A DNA stretch of 64,000 nucleotides from positions 2,293,001 to 2,357,000 of the forward strand of contig NC_089284.1 in the NCBI RefSeq assembly GCF_963678975.1. Direction: 5' to 3'. The translations under genes and the position numbers were made by a program. This DNA is from Dysidea avara (Eukaryota; Porifera; Demospongiae; Dictyoceratida; Dysideidae). The notes under the pieces were generated by a model. It saw nothing but the letters and a program-made list of their open reading frames with translations, did no database searches and was not told where the DNA came from. Below are positions 54,701 to 64,000 of this stretch, piece by piece; the stretch's first letter is position 1; each line of letters starts with the position of its first letter.

Positions 54701-57700
54701 GGTGATATAAAATGTTACGCACATGATCAGCCATGCTGTATTTTCTGTACGTGATGCCGTATTTTCCGTTCAGTGCTTTATGGAAAGAATAGCACTCTTA
54801 TTCGTTTGATCTTCTCCCTCCCATGCAAGGTTGTACATTTTGTATACAGTGAATTTAATCTGAAATTTGTTATTATGTAACTTTTTTATGGACCATGCCT
54901 TTTGTAGTCAAAACATCTTGTGCACAAAATCACGGTCACTCCGTGTAATGCAATTCTCTTTAATACAAGTATAAGGAAAAACTAAGTTCAATTAGGGATC
55001 ATAGAAAAAAAAAGGTAGGGAAACAAGGGAGGCTGCCTACACCTGCAGTCCCTACTTCAGTCTATACCCATGACTGAATTAGGGATTAAGTATATCTGCA
55101 GGTGTAGGTAACCTCCCTTGTTTCCCTACTTATTTTTTTCTATGATTTGTAATCGAACTTAAAATTCCTAATTTCCTTATACTTGTTTGTTTACTTTTTT
55201 GATAGCTGGGCCACGCTCAGACGAAAACATTAACTCTGGTTCAGCCCATTACACAGTGCGAGTGAAGAACAGCAGAAGCGCCTCTGCAAACAATCCAGCC
55301 ACCATGAAAAATACGGACAATTAGCATGCCCAACTATCAATTGCTGACTCGAAAGTGAAGTGGCCTTTACGCTTTTTCACCTGTTTTCAGCACGTTACAT
55401 AGCATTACAAACGAAGATGCCTCTGCAATCAATCCAGTTACCACGGAAAATATGGACAATTCCTGTTTACAAATGCGAAGCCATGCATCGTGCTACCATG
55501 AATCGACACCTTGGACTGACACAAATGAGGACAAAGGTAAGTCCATGATGCGTGCATTTTATGTACTGCGGTATGCCAAAAGGCACATCTATGGGCAAAG
55601 TGATGTCGAACAGTGAAAAATCAAGCCCATAGCCTTAGCTGTTTTAGATTTTGTAGCTACCTATTGAGGGCGTTTAGGGTCGTACTGAAGGAACTTTTGG
55701 GTATATACCTAACCAACACTGCCAAGGTGCCAGGATGGTGTTGTGAAGCTGTGAAATATTTGGCCAGAAAAGCCCTAACCTCCATGATCCCTAATATATA
55801 GTACTGTATGATAAAGACACAATTTGCTGTTTTACAAGCATGTGTCATAGCTCACAGACACACGTACCTCACTACATAGTAGTTTACTGGTATAGCATCA
55901 CACCAGATGTCTTGCTCTATACCATATTCTTGTTGTTGTTGTACACAGAAGGGAGAGCTGACGTTAAAGGAGTACACTCAGTGGTCCATGGATCACACTG
56001 ATCTCTCTATGCAGCTAATGAACATCTTGTTTGAGGTATATGGTGTGTCTGTTATATGTGTGTGTATGTGTATGGATTACTGTTATGTGTCGTGGTCTGG
56101 TATGTGTGTGTGACTGTGTGTGTAGGGGGGGGGCAGAGGGAGCGGTATTGCATTGAGTTATATTTGTATGTAGCTAAATAGCATGGATATGGATACAAAT
56201 ACAAATTTTTTGTAGAATATTTTATTTGTGTATGTTGGTGTTGTGTGAACTTTCAGTCATTTGGGATGATCACATTTTCAGTTGTAAGTTTATCTGTAGT
56301 TACCATGCAAGATTATCAAAAGTAATTTTTCATAACTGCAAGATAATATTTTTGGTGCTGATGTGTAAATTTCTGGGTATGCAGTTTGTGTAGAATAACC
56401 ATGCCAATGTGCAATTATATACATGTATAGTATTCTCCGCAGTGTCACAGTGGGAGTTTGTGCATGCGTGATGTATTCCTTTTACAAATATTCACCTTCA
56501 GGTGGGCCATGTAAAATTTGGAATTCGTCCAGCAACTAGCTCAGAGGAGGCCAGTGTTATAGCGTACGTAGTGTAGTGACTCTTTCTGTGTTGTGTAATG
56601 TTATAGCTGTCTTGTTTGTATTAGGGGCTACATGCTGCGTGCCAGTCGACGTGATGCTAAAGCTGGGGACACAGTGTACCTCATTGCCAACCAGTGGTTC
56701 CTACAGTGGAAGAAAATCACTGGATACAATGTATGTATTTTAATATTATACGTAGTGTGTGCATGTATCTAGAAACTTTACTCACATTGCTCCAGTCTAC
56801 CCAGCTGTATAATGGGAACCTGGTGACCTGGGGAAGCCTGTAACATCAATAAGTACTGGGAAAGCAAATGGCCAATTTCCTTTGTCTTGCTTAGTGGTGT
56901 TGGGGTTGTTGAGGAACTTCACCTCTCATTGTGAGACCTGGACAGTTTTCCTACGGGTTACTAGTCCTGCCCCAGGAGGATTTGCCTTAAGTACCTAAGC
57001 ATCGCAGTGCTGGTTTGCTGGGTGGCTATTGATAGCTGTGTTTTGCATGGCTGCTGGAGGTTTTGCTTTGCTTTACCTGTATTAACAGAGACCAGCCCAA
57101 CTGTCTTTGTCTCACCTGCCCCAGTAGGATTTACCTGCACCAGAATCCCTACTATTTTTAATATATATGTATTAAATTCCCTTACAGTACTCCTACAGTC
57201 TGCTATCAGACTCAGAACCAAGTCGTCAACACTTACATCCACAATCAGCCACGGCTGCCACGCCCATCTCTACACGACCAAAAGCACGCAAGAAACCACC
57301 CAAGGCAAGGAAAGGCAAGGAAAAATCGCCAGTACCAATCCCATCCAATGTGACCGTGACAGAGATGGGGGATGCTGTAGACATCAACATCTCATCGTCT
57401 GATGATGGAGTAGCAGTGGGTGGGGCTAGTGTCTGCAGAAATGATGCTGGAGATGAAATAGATGTCAATGACCCGCGATCAAAACTGGGACAGATTGACA
57501 ACACCTCACTGTGTATGTCTGACTCTACTTCATCGACTGGTAAAAAGGTTAGTGTCTGTGTGTAGTGTGTACTTGTGTGTGTGTGTAGTCAAATGGTTGG
57601 GGCAATGACCTGTAATTGTAATTGCAAGTGCAAGATCCACCTAGTCTGGTTGTGCTCATTTGCTCCTTTTGTCCTTGGGTGCTTTCCAGTAATGGTTAAC

Positions 57701-60700
57701 TCCTTGACTTGTATAGCATGAGTAGCTAAGAGGCTGAACGTGTGTATAAAGTACAGACATGTGCATGTCCATATTGTCTTCAATGTAGAGCTGTACCGAT
57801 ATGGATTTTTGGCATGTACCGATATCCGATATCTTGTCGATATGGATACCACCAAAAGAAGCCGATAACCGATAATCGATCCGATATTTGCATTACAAAC
57901 AAAAGTCATAGATAATCTATGCAAAAGTGTACATTTACCTACTCTAAAACAACATGTGGATATATTCATTGTTCACTCTATGCCTGTGGCTTGGGTTTCT
58001 ATTGTGTAATCCAGACAATTAGGCACCCACAAACATTTTTATGCATACTCCCATGAAGCCTTAAACTGCATTACTCCGCATTTATTGGCTTGTGCGAAGG
58101 CTAGTTACTCCTGTGACTGTTCTTTTATATTACAAAGGTACTATATAACTGCTTCATTTAAGACTGATAAGCTTTAATTTTCAGCAACAAACATTAGAAT
58201 CGTGTGTATTTGTATCGCTTCTTGTAGCTGTACAGTGAACAATAAGCCACTGGTACCACATGGATAACATAAAAAACCAATATTATAATCCGTGTATGTA
58301 CAAACTATTGCTGTATAAATATCGGTAGCGATATCGGTCCTCCTACTGTTCTGTACTGATACCGATATTGGTTAAAAAATGTCATATCGGTGGTCGATAT
58401 TTTGGCCAATCCGATTATCGGTACAGCTCTACTTCAATGATGTTAAAGTAACTAAACACATTTGTTGGATACAATTTAATATCAGTCAAAACAAGTACAA
58501 TGATTAACTAGGGATTATAACCTTGAGAAAGACCATAGAAATAAAAAGTAGTGAAACAAGGCATGGGGGGGGGGGGGGGGGGGGGCTGAAGGGTATTAGA
58601 CTTAGAAATTTATGCAGATAGTATCAGTGTGTAAGCACAATCAGCATGCTAATTCTAGGGTGTCTGGGGGCATGCTCCCACTGGAAATTTTTGAAATTTA
58701 AGTGTCAGGAGGTTGAATTTTAGTGTTTTTTGCAATTAATTAACCCATTAATGGCCACTGCCGCCATATGGTGGCATTGCATTATAACTCACTCATAGAA
58801 TAAACTTTAGCCTCGCTATAACTTGTAAAACACGTTTTATAGCAAGATGCGCTAGTATTGAAACAGACACGCCCATAGACGTCCCATTTCTGGGATAACC
58901 AGATCCTTCTCGGACTAGTGTGCATTTGTTATGTAATAGCGTAAAGTGTAACCTTTTATAATAGGCGAATTAAGTTGTTCTTCGAATTGAAAGCCAGTAG
59001 CTGATTACAAGGAAAGTGTTATACATCGATGGAGACAGGTAAGTCAACAGTCGGCTGCTTTATCCCAGACGTGGCATGGTAAACACGAGTGCAGATACTC
59101 ATGCGCAACAGCAGAAATTGGATAAATCATGAAGAAACCAGCTGTGGAATGGTTCACACTGTAAGTGAACTGTATAGAATAGTGCTTTAGAGTGTAATTC
59201 ACCTTAGTAAGTAGCTAGTTGGGATTCTGTTGTTTGTTCGGGCTGGTTTTTACCGAAGTTTAGACTTTGTTGTTTGAAAACTTCATTGCTGTTACTGTTT
59301 TGTAAACAAAATCGACCTCCTTAGTTTATAGTGAGCATTTTGATATATGGTTACTAAGTAGTTATGTGTACTGGACCGTTCTTATAATGCGATTCTGCAA
59401 TTCGGCCGATGGCTCTGGAGAATTTGGCCGTCAATGGGTTAATTAATTAAATATGCATACCCCGACTATCAGTTGTTGAACATGAAGTTGCCATTCCTCC
59501 TTGTTCTCAGTTATGTTCCACTCAAGTGCTACAAATGAAGGACAGTATAAAGAATACCTTTGTAATCAATCCAGTTGCTACAGAAATTCAGGAAGCCATT
59601 ACACAGTACTTCTGCACTAATGGAGAAAGAAATGGAGAGCCTATACTGTAGTAGTCAATAGGGAACATCTCGGGCCTAATTAAGTTAAGAAGTTATCACC
59701 ACCATCAATTGTGTTAACCATGGTTGAGTTATGCTTGGCCAAAGGCATGATCGGTTAGTCAGAAGAAAATTCAGTAAAATATAAAAGATTTAAGTTCCAT
59801 AGAAGCTTATTGAAAGTGTTTGGGATTGCTCTGGAAGCATGTTGAGGTTTTGATTATGCCTGCCTGCCTACCAAGGAATATTTGGAGTGATAGTTTTTGG
59901 CAGTAAAGCCCGTGAAACCTTTGTGATCCTTACTATACAACAGCAATACCATACTATACAGTACTACTACAATACACTTTATGATTAATCGTCAACCATA
60001 CCAACACATTATATTACTTGTTACTGCAAAAGTAATAAAAATGTTATTACACAACTCAGTACATTTGTGATGTGTTAAAAATATTACTCCCAACTGTAAT
60101 GGTTCAACATATTACAGTATGTGTTTCCTTCAAAAGCTGATCAACCTAACAAGTGAAGGTGGCAGACTCAGAGAAGATATAATCCTAGTACAGCATCGTG
60201 ACTTTGAACTCCTTCCTGAGGCAGTTTGGAGTGCGTTGTCAAGTTGGTACCGCAACAGACGCTCCAGCAACAATGAACCTCCACTACCAAGAAGTGTAAG
60301 CAGCTCTCCTAAATGATTCTTGGTCCCCTTATACTTTAGGCCAGTACAAGTATCACTGTACTCTAATTGTCTTTTGTCTGTTCCACAAACTACATTTGTT
60401 TTTGTAGTTTAACTTGTTCGGTTCAAGTCATTATGGTTTTATCATGTTTTTAGGTAATATCAGTGGAAGGCAGGAAACCAGAAGTGGAAATGTTTCCAAT
60501 TCAGTTTACTGTTTACAAGCACACATCATATGCCCCTCAGGCTAAACAAGGGTTTGGTTGGAACACCATTTCAAATTTGTTCTATAGTTTCATTGGTAAG
60601 TTCCTCTCTACCCTTATGAAAATTTGCACACATGCACACGCAAACACACACGTATATTTGCATGTAAATGCATGTAATCAAATGCACGTGTGTGCATGTT

Positions 60701-63700
60701 AGTATTTGGCCCGATTGCACACATGCATTTCCAAAGCTGTTGCATGTAAATGCTTGCATGTGTGCAACTTGTGAGCAGTTTAGCAGTTGAGCGACTGCAT
60801 GCATGCAGCTTGCAAACGCTGGCTATTTATTTCATATTTGTATTTCTTTTAAATTTGTAATTCACATCTACAAGAAATGCATGCAATACAGAACTACAAG
60901 TCAGTTACAAGCCACAAACTGTCTGTTTGACCTCACTGCACACAATTTTTTCACAAAGGTGATCTTTAGTTGAGCTTTGTCCAAAAGCAATGTAGAAATT
61001 GATACAGGTCCAAATACTCTCCAGCTTCTTGTCTGCTTTCAATTGTACATTTCTGTAGTCTTTAAATCAAAGGTTAAAAGTTATACTCCCTCACTTTGTT
61101 ACAGAAAGCAAAGAAGCCATAATGAACAGTAGCGATAGTATTTTATTCATGTTTAGAAATGTTTCTCCACCTGTGACGCACAACTTTCAAGGAGACTCAA
61201 GACGCCAACCTCAGCAACTCAAGGCACCAACCTCAGCTGTACTTGTAATGTCATGTACTGCCACAACAAGTTTTCTTGTAGAACATCACATCCCACTAAC
61301 AAAGACTACTTGTTTTCTTTGTACAGGTTGTCAATAGTAGCAAACAGTTTGGGTGCAATTTTTAAACATTTGTTTGTTTTCATCTGATTGGCTATTTCAT
61401 ACTGTATACTGCATGTACGCAGAAAGAGAGGGGACTGCATGTGTGTAATTTGTGAGCAAACCAACCCCCTAATACAGCTAAACTTATGAAAGCAAACTGC
61501 AAGCATGCGGTATGCAAGCAAAAAGAGCACAATGCATTGCTATTGTATGAGAACGAAATGCACATGTGCAATATACAAGTAAAAGGATAGCATGAATAAT
61601 GCTATTGTAAGAAAGCAAATTGCATCTGTGCAATATGATAGCAGAAGAACTCACTAGGTTATTGCTACTGAACTGTATGCATGCAGAGAATATACAAAGT
61701 TGTGCTATTGTTTTGCAACCATCTTAAGAGCACTGCACGCGTGTAGTTGCAAACTGCATACAAGTTGCACACAAAATTTTCATAAGGGTATGCCTTTGTA
61801 TTTTCCATGCATTCATTTTGTTTCATTTTTGATTTGTTCTGGTTACCAAGGTACCAGTCCAAGTGTAGGTGGAACCCCTTCCCTTGACAACCCAACTCAT
61901 CCCATTGTGCCTAAAAGGGTTGCCTACTATCAGGCCAGCTTTGACAAGACCACCAATGTGAATCAGGTAAAGATGAAGGAAATATCTTTAGATAAGTTCC
62001 CACTATTTTTTGTTGTCTAGATGTATGACAAATTTCATGTATGGATGAGAGTAAAGCAAGATGATTTGAGACTGTGGAATTTCTCTGATGAGGTGAGTAA
62101 CACATGTTCATAGCCATGTAAACGTTCTCTACTAGTATATACTGTGGTATTACTAAATTGTTTTATACCAGGTAGTATATCCTTTTAGTGCAAAGAAAAT
62201 TGTTTTGTTTTATCATTCATGTACAGTCCAGGCTTGGAGTCAAATACTTTGAAAAGTTTTTAAATACAAATACAAATGCTCAGAAAGTATGAAATACAAA
62301 TACTTATTATTTAAAATACAATTACTTTTAAAAGCATTTTAAAATACTTCTGTAATTTGATCCTTTGATCTGAGCTACATGTTACACAACCACCCAATAG
62401 TGCACACCTCTGTTTTAATTTTGTTCCAAGTGTGCAATAAAAACAATAATAACTCTTCCCATTCAAAGAAGTTGAAAAATAATAATTAATATTTGATATA
62501 TTTTACAGGTTAATAGGTCATAGAGATAATCTTCCAACCAAATAAAGTTTACAGGTTAGGTTGTGCAGATTCTCTTCCAAGCAAAAGTATTTGCAGAAAG
62601 TATTTTGAGTTTTTATACAAAATATTTAAGTACAAATGTTGTTTCAAAACTTCAAAATACAAATACTGTATTTGACCGATTAATAGCCGCGGCTCATATA
62701 ATAGCCACTTTACAGCCTAGAATTATTGTAATAAGAGCCACCCTCGGATAAGAACCGTGGCTTGTATCTGAACATACTGTTGCAAGTGTTGATGAGACAC
62801 GTTTGAAGCAGAAACCTGGCAAAGGAGTTAGCGTTTTTGAGAGAAGTTAGAATGAATGGCAGTATTGACAGATGATTAAACAAGGTCAGTCACTCATGAA
62901 TCAATATAAACACCGCAGGCTGCTGCCACACAAGCCCATATAGCTACCCTCGGATAGTAGCCGCAGGGTTTTGCTTGCTGAAAGTTATAGTAGCCGCGGC
63001 TATTATCCAGTTATCCGATCAAATACGGTACTCAAAAATATTATTTAAATACAGCTAAATACTAATACTCATGTATTTGACCCCCAAGCCTAATGTACAC
63101 ACACAAATGTACTAATTTGGATAAAAGATTACAGGTTTTAGCAATTAAATTTGTGGCTTTGGCAAATGAATTCTGTCCCCTTGGCAATTGAATTTGTCCC
63201 GTTGGAAATTGAATTTGTTCCATTGGAAATTGAATTTGTTGCTTTGGCACAAGAATTTGACATAATTAAATTGACTTCAAGAATACAACAGCTCATCACA
63301 AATTGAATCATCTCACCATGGAGAGTTACGCTTGAGACATTAGAAGGTAATTGAAGCTGGTTGTACATGAAGCTGATAGCTGTCTGGCAAGTTTAATTAG
63401 CTTGTTCGCAAGTGACCCGCTACTGGCATAGTACAGTTGCAAATGTTGCTGAAGAAGTTTTAGTAGAAGAATTATCACCTTATAAAGAGTTGTAAACTAC
63501 AGTTGTACCTGAGCAAGGTGCTATATCTTGTTTTCGTGTTTTCTCCAGCTGCCAATCTGGACAAATTCATTTGCCAAAGTGACAAATTTAATTGCCAAAA
63601 TCTGTAATATTAGAATTTGACTGGAGAGAATTTATTTCATTATTTGTTAACAGGAGTCTCCACAGTTGCTGGATGAGGACAGTACCCAGACTCTGATTGA

Positions 63701-64000
63701 TCTCAGTTTTAATGATGGTCAGCCTCTGCTTATTGAGAGTAAGTTTACATGTGTTGTGTATACATACAGTACATAGATACTGTAGAATTATTTTTCTATG
63801 TTGAAAGTACCCACACCCACACACCCTGTACCATACACACTCATACTGGTATGTAGCTGCCAAGCGCTGCTACCAGTTTACTTCACACCTTGTAATGTAC
63901 AACTACTAACACACAAACGATATAACCGTACCTACTACAAAACAAATACTATAATAATGTATGACCTACCCCTGTAGTAGACGGTGGGGGCCTGCACAGT
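48701..64000 (+). CDS. USP32: Ubiquitin-specific protease 32, N-terminal part (runs off the end)
   Basis: Exons: 48701-48761, 48849-48976, 49438-49543, 50197-50318, 50810-50978, 51074-51199, 53562-53669, 54089-54273, 55949-56035, 56502-56563, 56625-56730, 57188-57547, 60137-60295, 60454-60595, 61105-61326, 61851-61966, 62021-62092, 63654-63738 and probably 63978 onward; phases agree throughout. The protein starts MGALQSK, as in human USP32, with Gly2 available for myristoylation. Canonical EF-hands are DCNADGHIDLPE (about 244-255) and DIDKDGVLNEVE (about 280-291). Other conserved boxes are GLVLLTHG, DLERRYWLL, SPPVPSTL, LGI/FGIRPAT-like, WFLQWKKITGY (DUSP domain, split by the variable 120-codon exon 12), LTSEGGRLRE and LPEAVWSALSSWY, then a ubiquitin-like segment (DDLRLWNF, LLDEDSTQTLIDL). 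The UCH catalytic domain lies beyond the window. USP32 removes ubiquitin from substrates including Rab7 at endomembranes (established for human). Exon 15's donor and the last exon are the least certain. Confidence 0.93.
50455..50665. mobile_element. Possible pogo-like MITE in a USP32 intron
   Basis: Repeated 'aaaggac' phrases and an end reading gaggttccactgta resemble the terminus type seen at 37925-38055. The left terminus is eroded. Non-coding. Confidence 0.35.
50979..51045. repeat. (GT)n / GTGTCTGTGCAT microsatellite abutting a splice donor
   Basis: The repeat begins at the first base of intron 5 of USP32, so the donor site itself is part of the GT run. Three copies of gtgtgtgtgtctgtgcat follow. 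Confidence 0.85.
51320..52145. repeat. Hairpin-headed repeat, reversed copy, in a USP32 intron
   Basis: Reverse-orientation copy of the family seen at 29510 and 33190. It contains the reverse complements of 'ggtatgccaaaaggcac' (about 51622) and of the phrase before it. Its head, at 51965-52135, has arms 'catctacacctacag' and 'ctgcaggtgtagacga'. Non-coding. Confidence 0.65.
54970..55810. repeat. Hairpin-headed repeat, copy with long head, in a USP32 intron
   Basis: The head hairpin has arms of about 60 bases: 54985-55048 ('tagggaaacaagggaggc' to 'acacctgcag') and 55096-55160 ('ctgcaggtgtagg' to 'cctcccttgtttcccta'). The body has atgaaaaatacggacaatta (about 55304), 'ggtatgccaaaaggcacatc' (about 55571) and 'gcccatagccttagctgtt'; the tail ends near 'gatccctaatatatagtact'. 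Non-coding. Confidence 0.75.
57786..58431. mobile_element. Non-autonomous hAT-type element
   Basis: 646 bases with inverted ends tagagctgtaccgat and atcggtacagctcta. It is flanked by a perfect eight-base duplication, cttcaatg (57778-57785 and 58432-58439). The eight-base duplication and TAGAGCTG terminus fit hAT transposons (established). The interior repeats 'ccgatat'-type words and has no transposase. It lies in the intron after USP32 exon 12. Confidence 0.88.
58500..59960. repeat. Hairpin-headed repeat, divergent copy, in a USP32 intron
   Basis: The start ('aactagggattataacc', 'gtagtgaaacaaggcatggg', then a G-run at 58566) and the end ('tgaaagtgtttgggattgct', 'gtgatccttactatac') match the head and tail of the family. 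The central part, 58740-59450, is unrelated to the other copies and holds 'aatggccactgccgcc' near the left and 'ggccgtcaatgggttaatta' near the right, probably a second insertion. Non-coding. Confidence 0.5.
62229..63092. mobile_element. MITE with a second MITE nested inside
   Basis: Outer inverted ends are caggcttggagtcaaatac (62229) and gtatttgacccccaagccta (to 63092). Inside, 62664-63030 has its own ends tactgtatttgaccgat and gatcaaatacggta, with agccgcggct adjoining both. The interior of the outer element is rich in 'aaatacaaatac'. No clean target duplication for the outer element; no coding content. It lies in the intron between USP32 exons 17 and 18. Confidence 0.7.
63130..63606. mobile_element. 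MITE with about 47-base inverted ends and internal 21-base repeats
   Basis: The left end (tacaggttttagcaattaaa, continuing through ggcaaatgaatt) and the right end (...gacaaatttaattgcc then aaaatctgta) are inverted copies with few mismatches over about 47 bases. Just inside the left end, the word ttggcaattgaatttgtccc recurs about every 21 bases, four times (63160-63255). No transposase. The right end is 48 bases from USP32 exon 18. Confidence 0.78.

Noticed and set aside
60119..60136. ATG-starting frame giving extra residues before USP32 exon 13
   Set aside because: Using the acceptor at 60119 would break the phase with exon 12; the acceptor before ctgatc (60137) keeps frame and matches the family.

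Overview
The window is animal nuclear DNA, most probably from a sponge (demosponge). The genes are AT-rich and intron-dense, with GT..AG introns as short as about 48 bases and intergenic distances of 150-350 bases. Intact genes are metazoan (RIM-binding protein, VMP1, USP32), and there is a broken gene of the sponge short-chain (spongin-type) collagen family. There are no operons, Shine-Dalgarno sites or prokaryotic features. The exon coordinates below were worked out by hand from reading-frame continuity, splice-site phase and remembered family sequence patterns; no alignment or search was run.

Layout. Positions 1-4930 hold a dispersed repeat followed by a large 31-base minisatellite with higher-order structure. 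Positions 4931-15770 are gene-poor: foldback and MITE-like elements, a decayed short-chain collagen gene (about 6498-7374), a second collagen scrap (about 10630-10830), a strong palindrome (13290-13360) and a 34-base hairpin/E-box tandem array (about 14590-15390). A divergent promoter at about 15900-16040 separates a minus-strand orphan first exon from a plus-strand pseudokinase-kelch gene (16044-18775). Positions 19640-20990 are a rearranged LINE relic. A plus-strand caspase-fold-like gene with reading-frame breaks spans 22065-24774, with MITEs before it and in its intron. Positions 24775-27974 are non-genic apart from a long inverted repeat and one orphan exon-like segment.

The right half is well resolved. 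A 24-exon RIM-binding protein gene runs on the minus strand (44348 down to 27975; 1748 codons plus stop), 340 bases downstream of a 13-exon VMP1 gene on the same strand (48419 down to 44689). VMP1 shares a 281-base divergent promoter with a plus-strand USP32 gene (48701 to beyond the window end). Only the EF-hand, DUSP and ubiquitin-like part of USP32 is in view; its catalytic domain lies outside. All exon junctions listed for these three genes keep phase.

With respect to function, the window mixes conserved housekeeping genes (VMP1: ER lipid scrambling and autophagy; USP32: deubiquitination) with a scaffold known in bilaterians from the presynaptic active zone (RIM-BP), which is notable in an animal without neurons. 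The large introns of RIM-BP and USP32 are hosts to a recurrent hairpin-headed repeat family and several MITEs.
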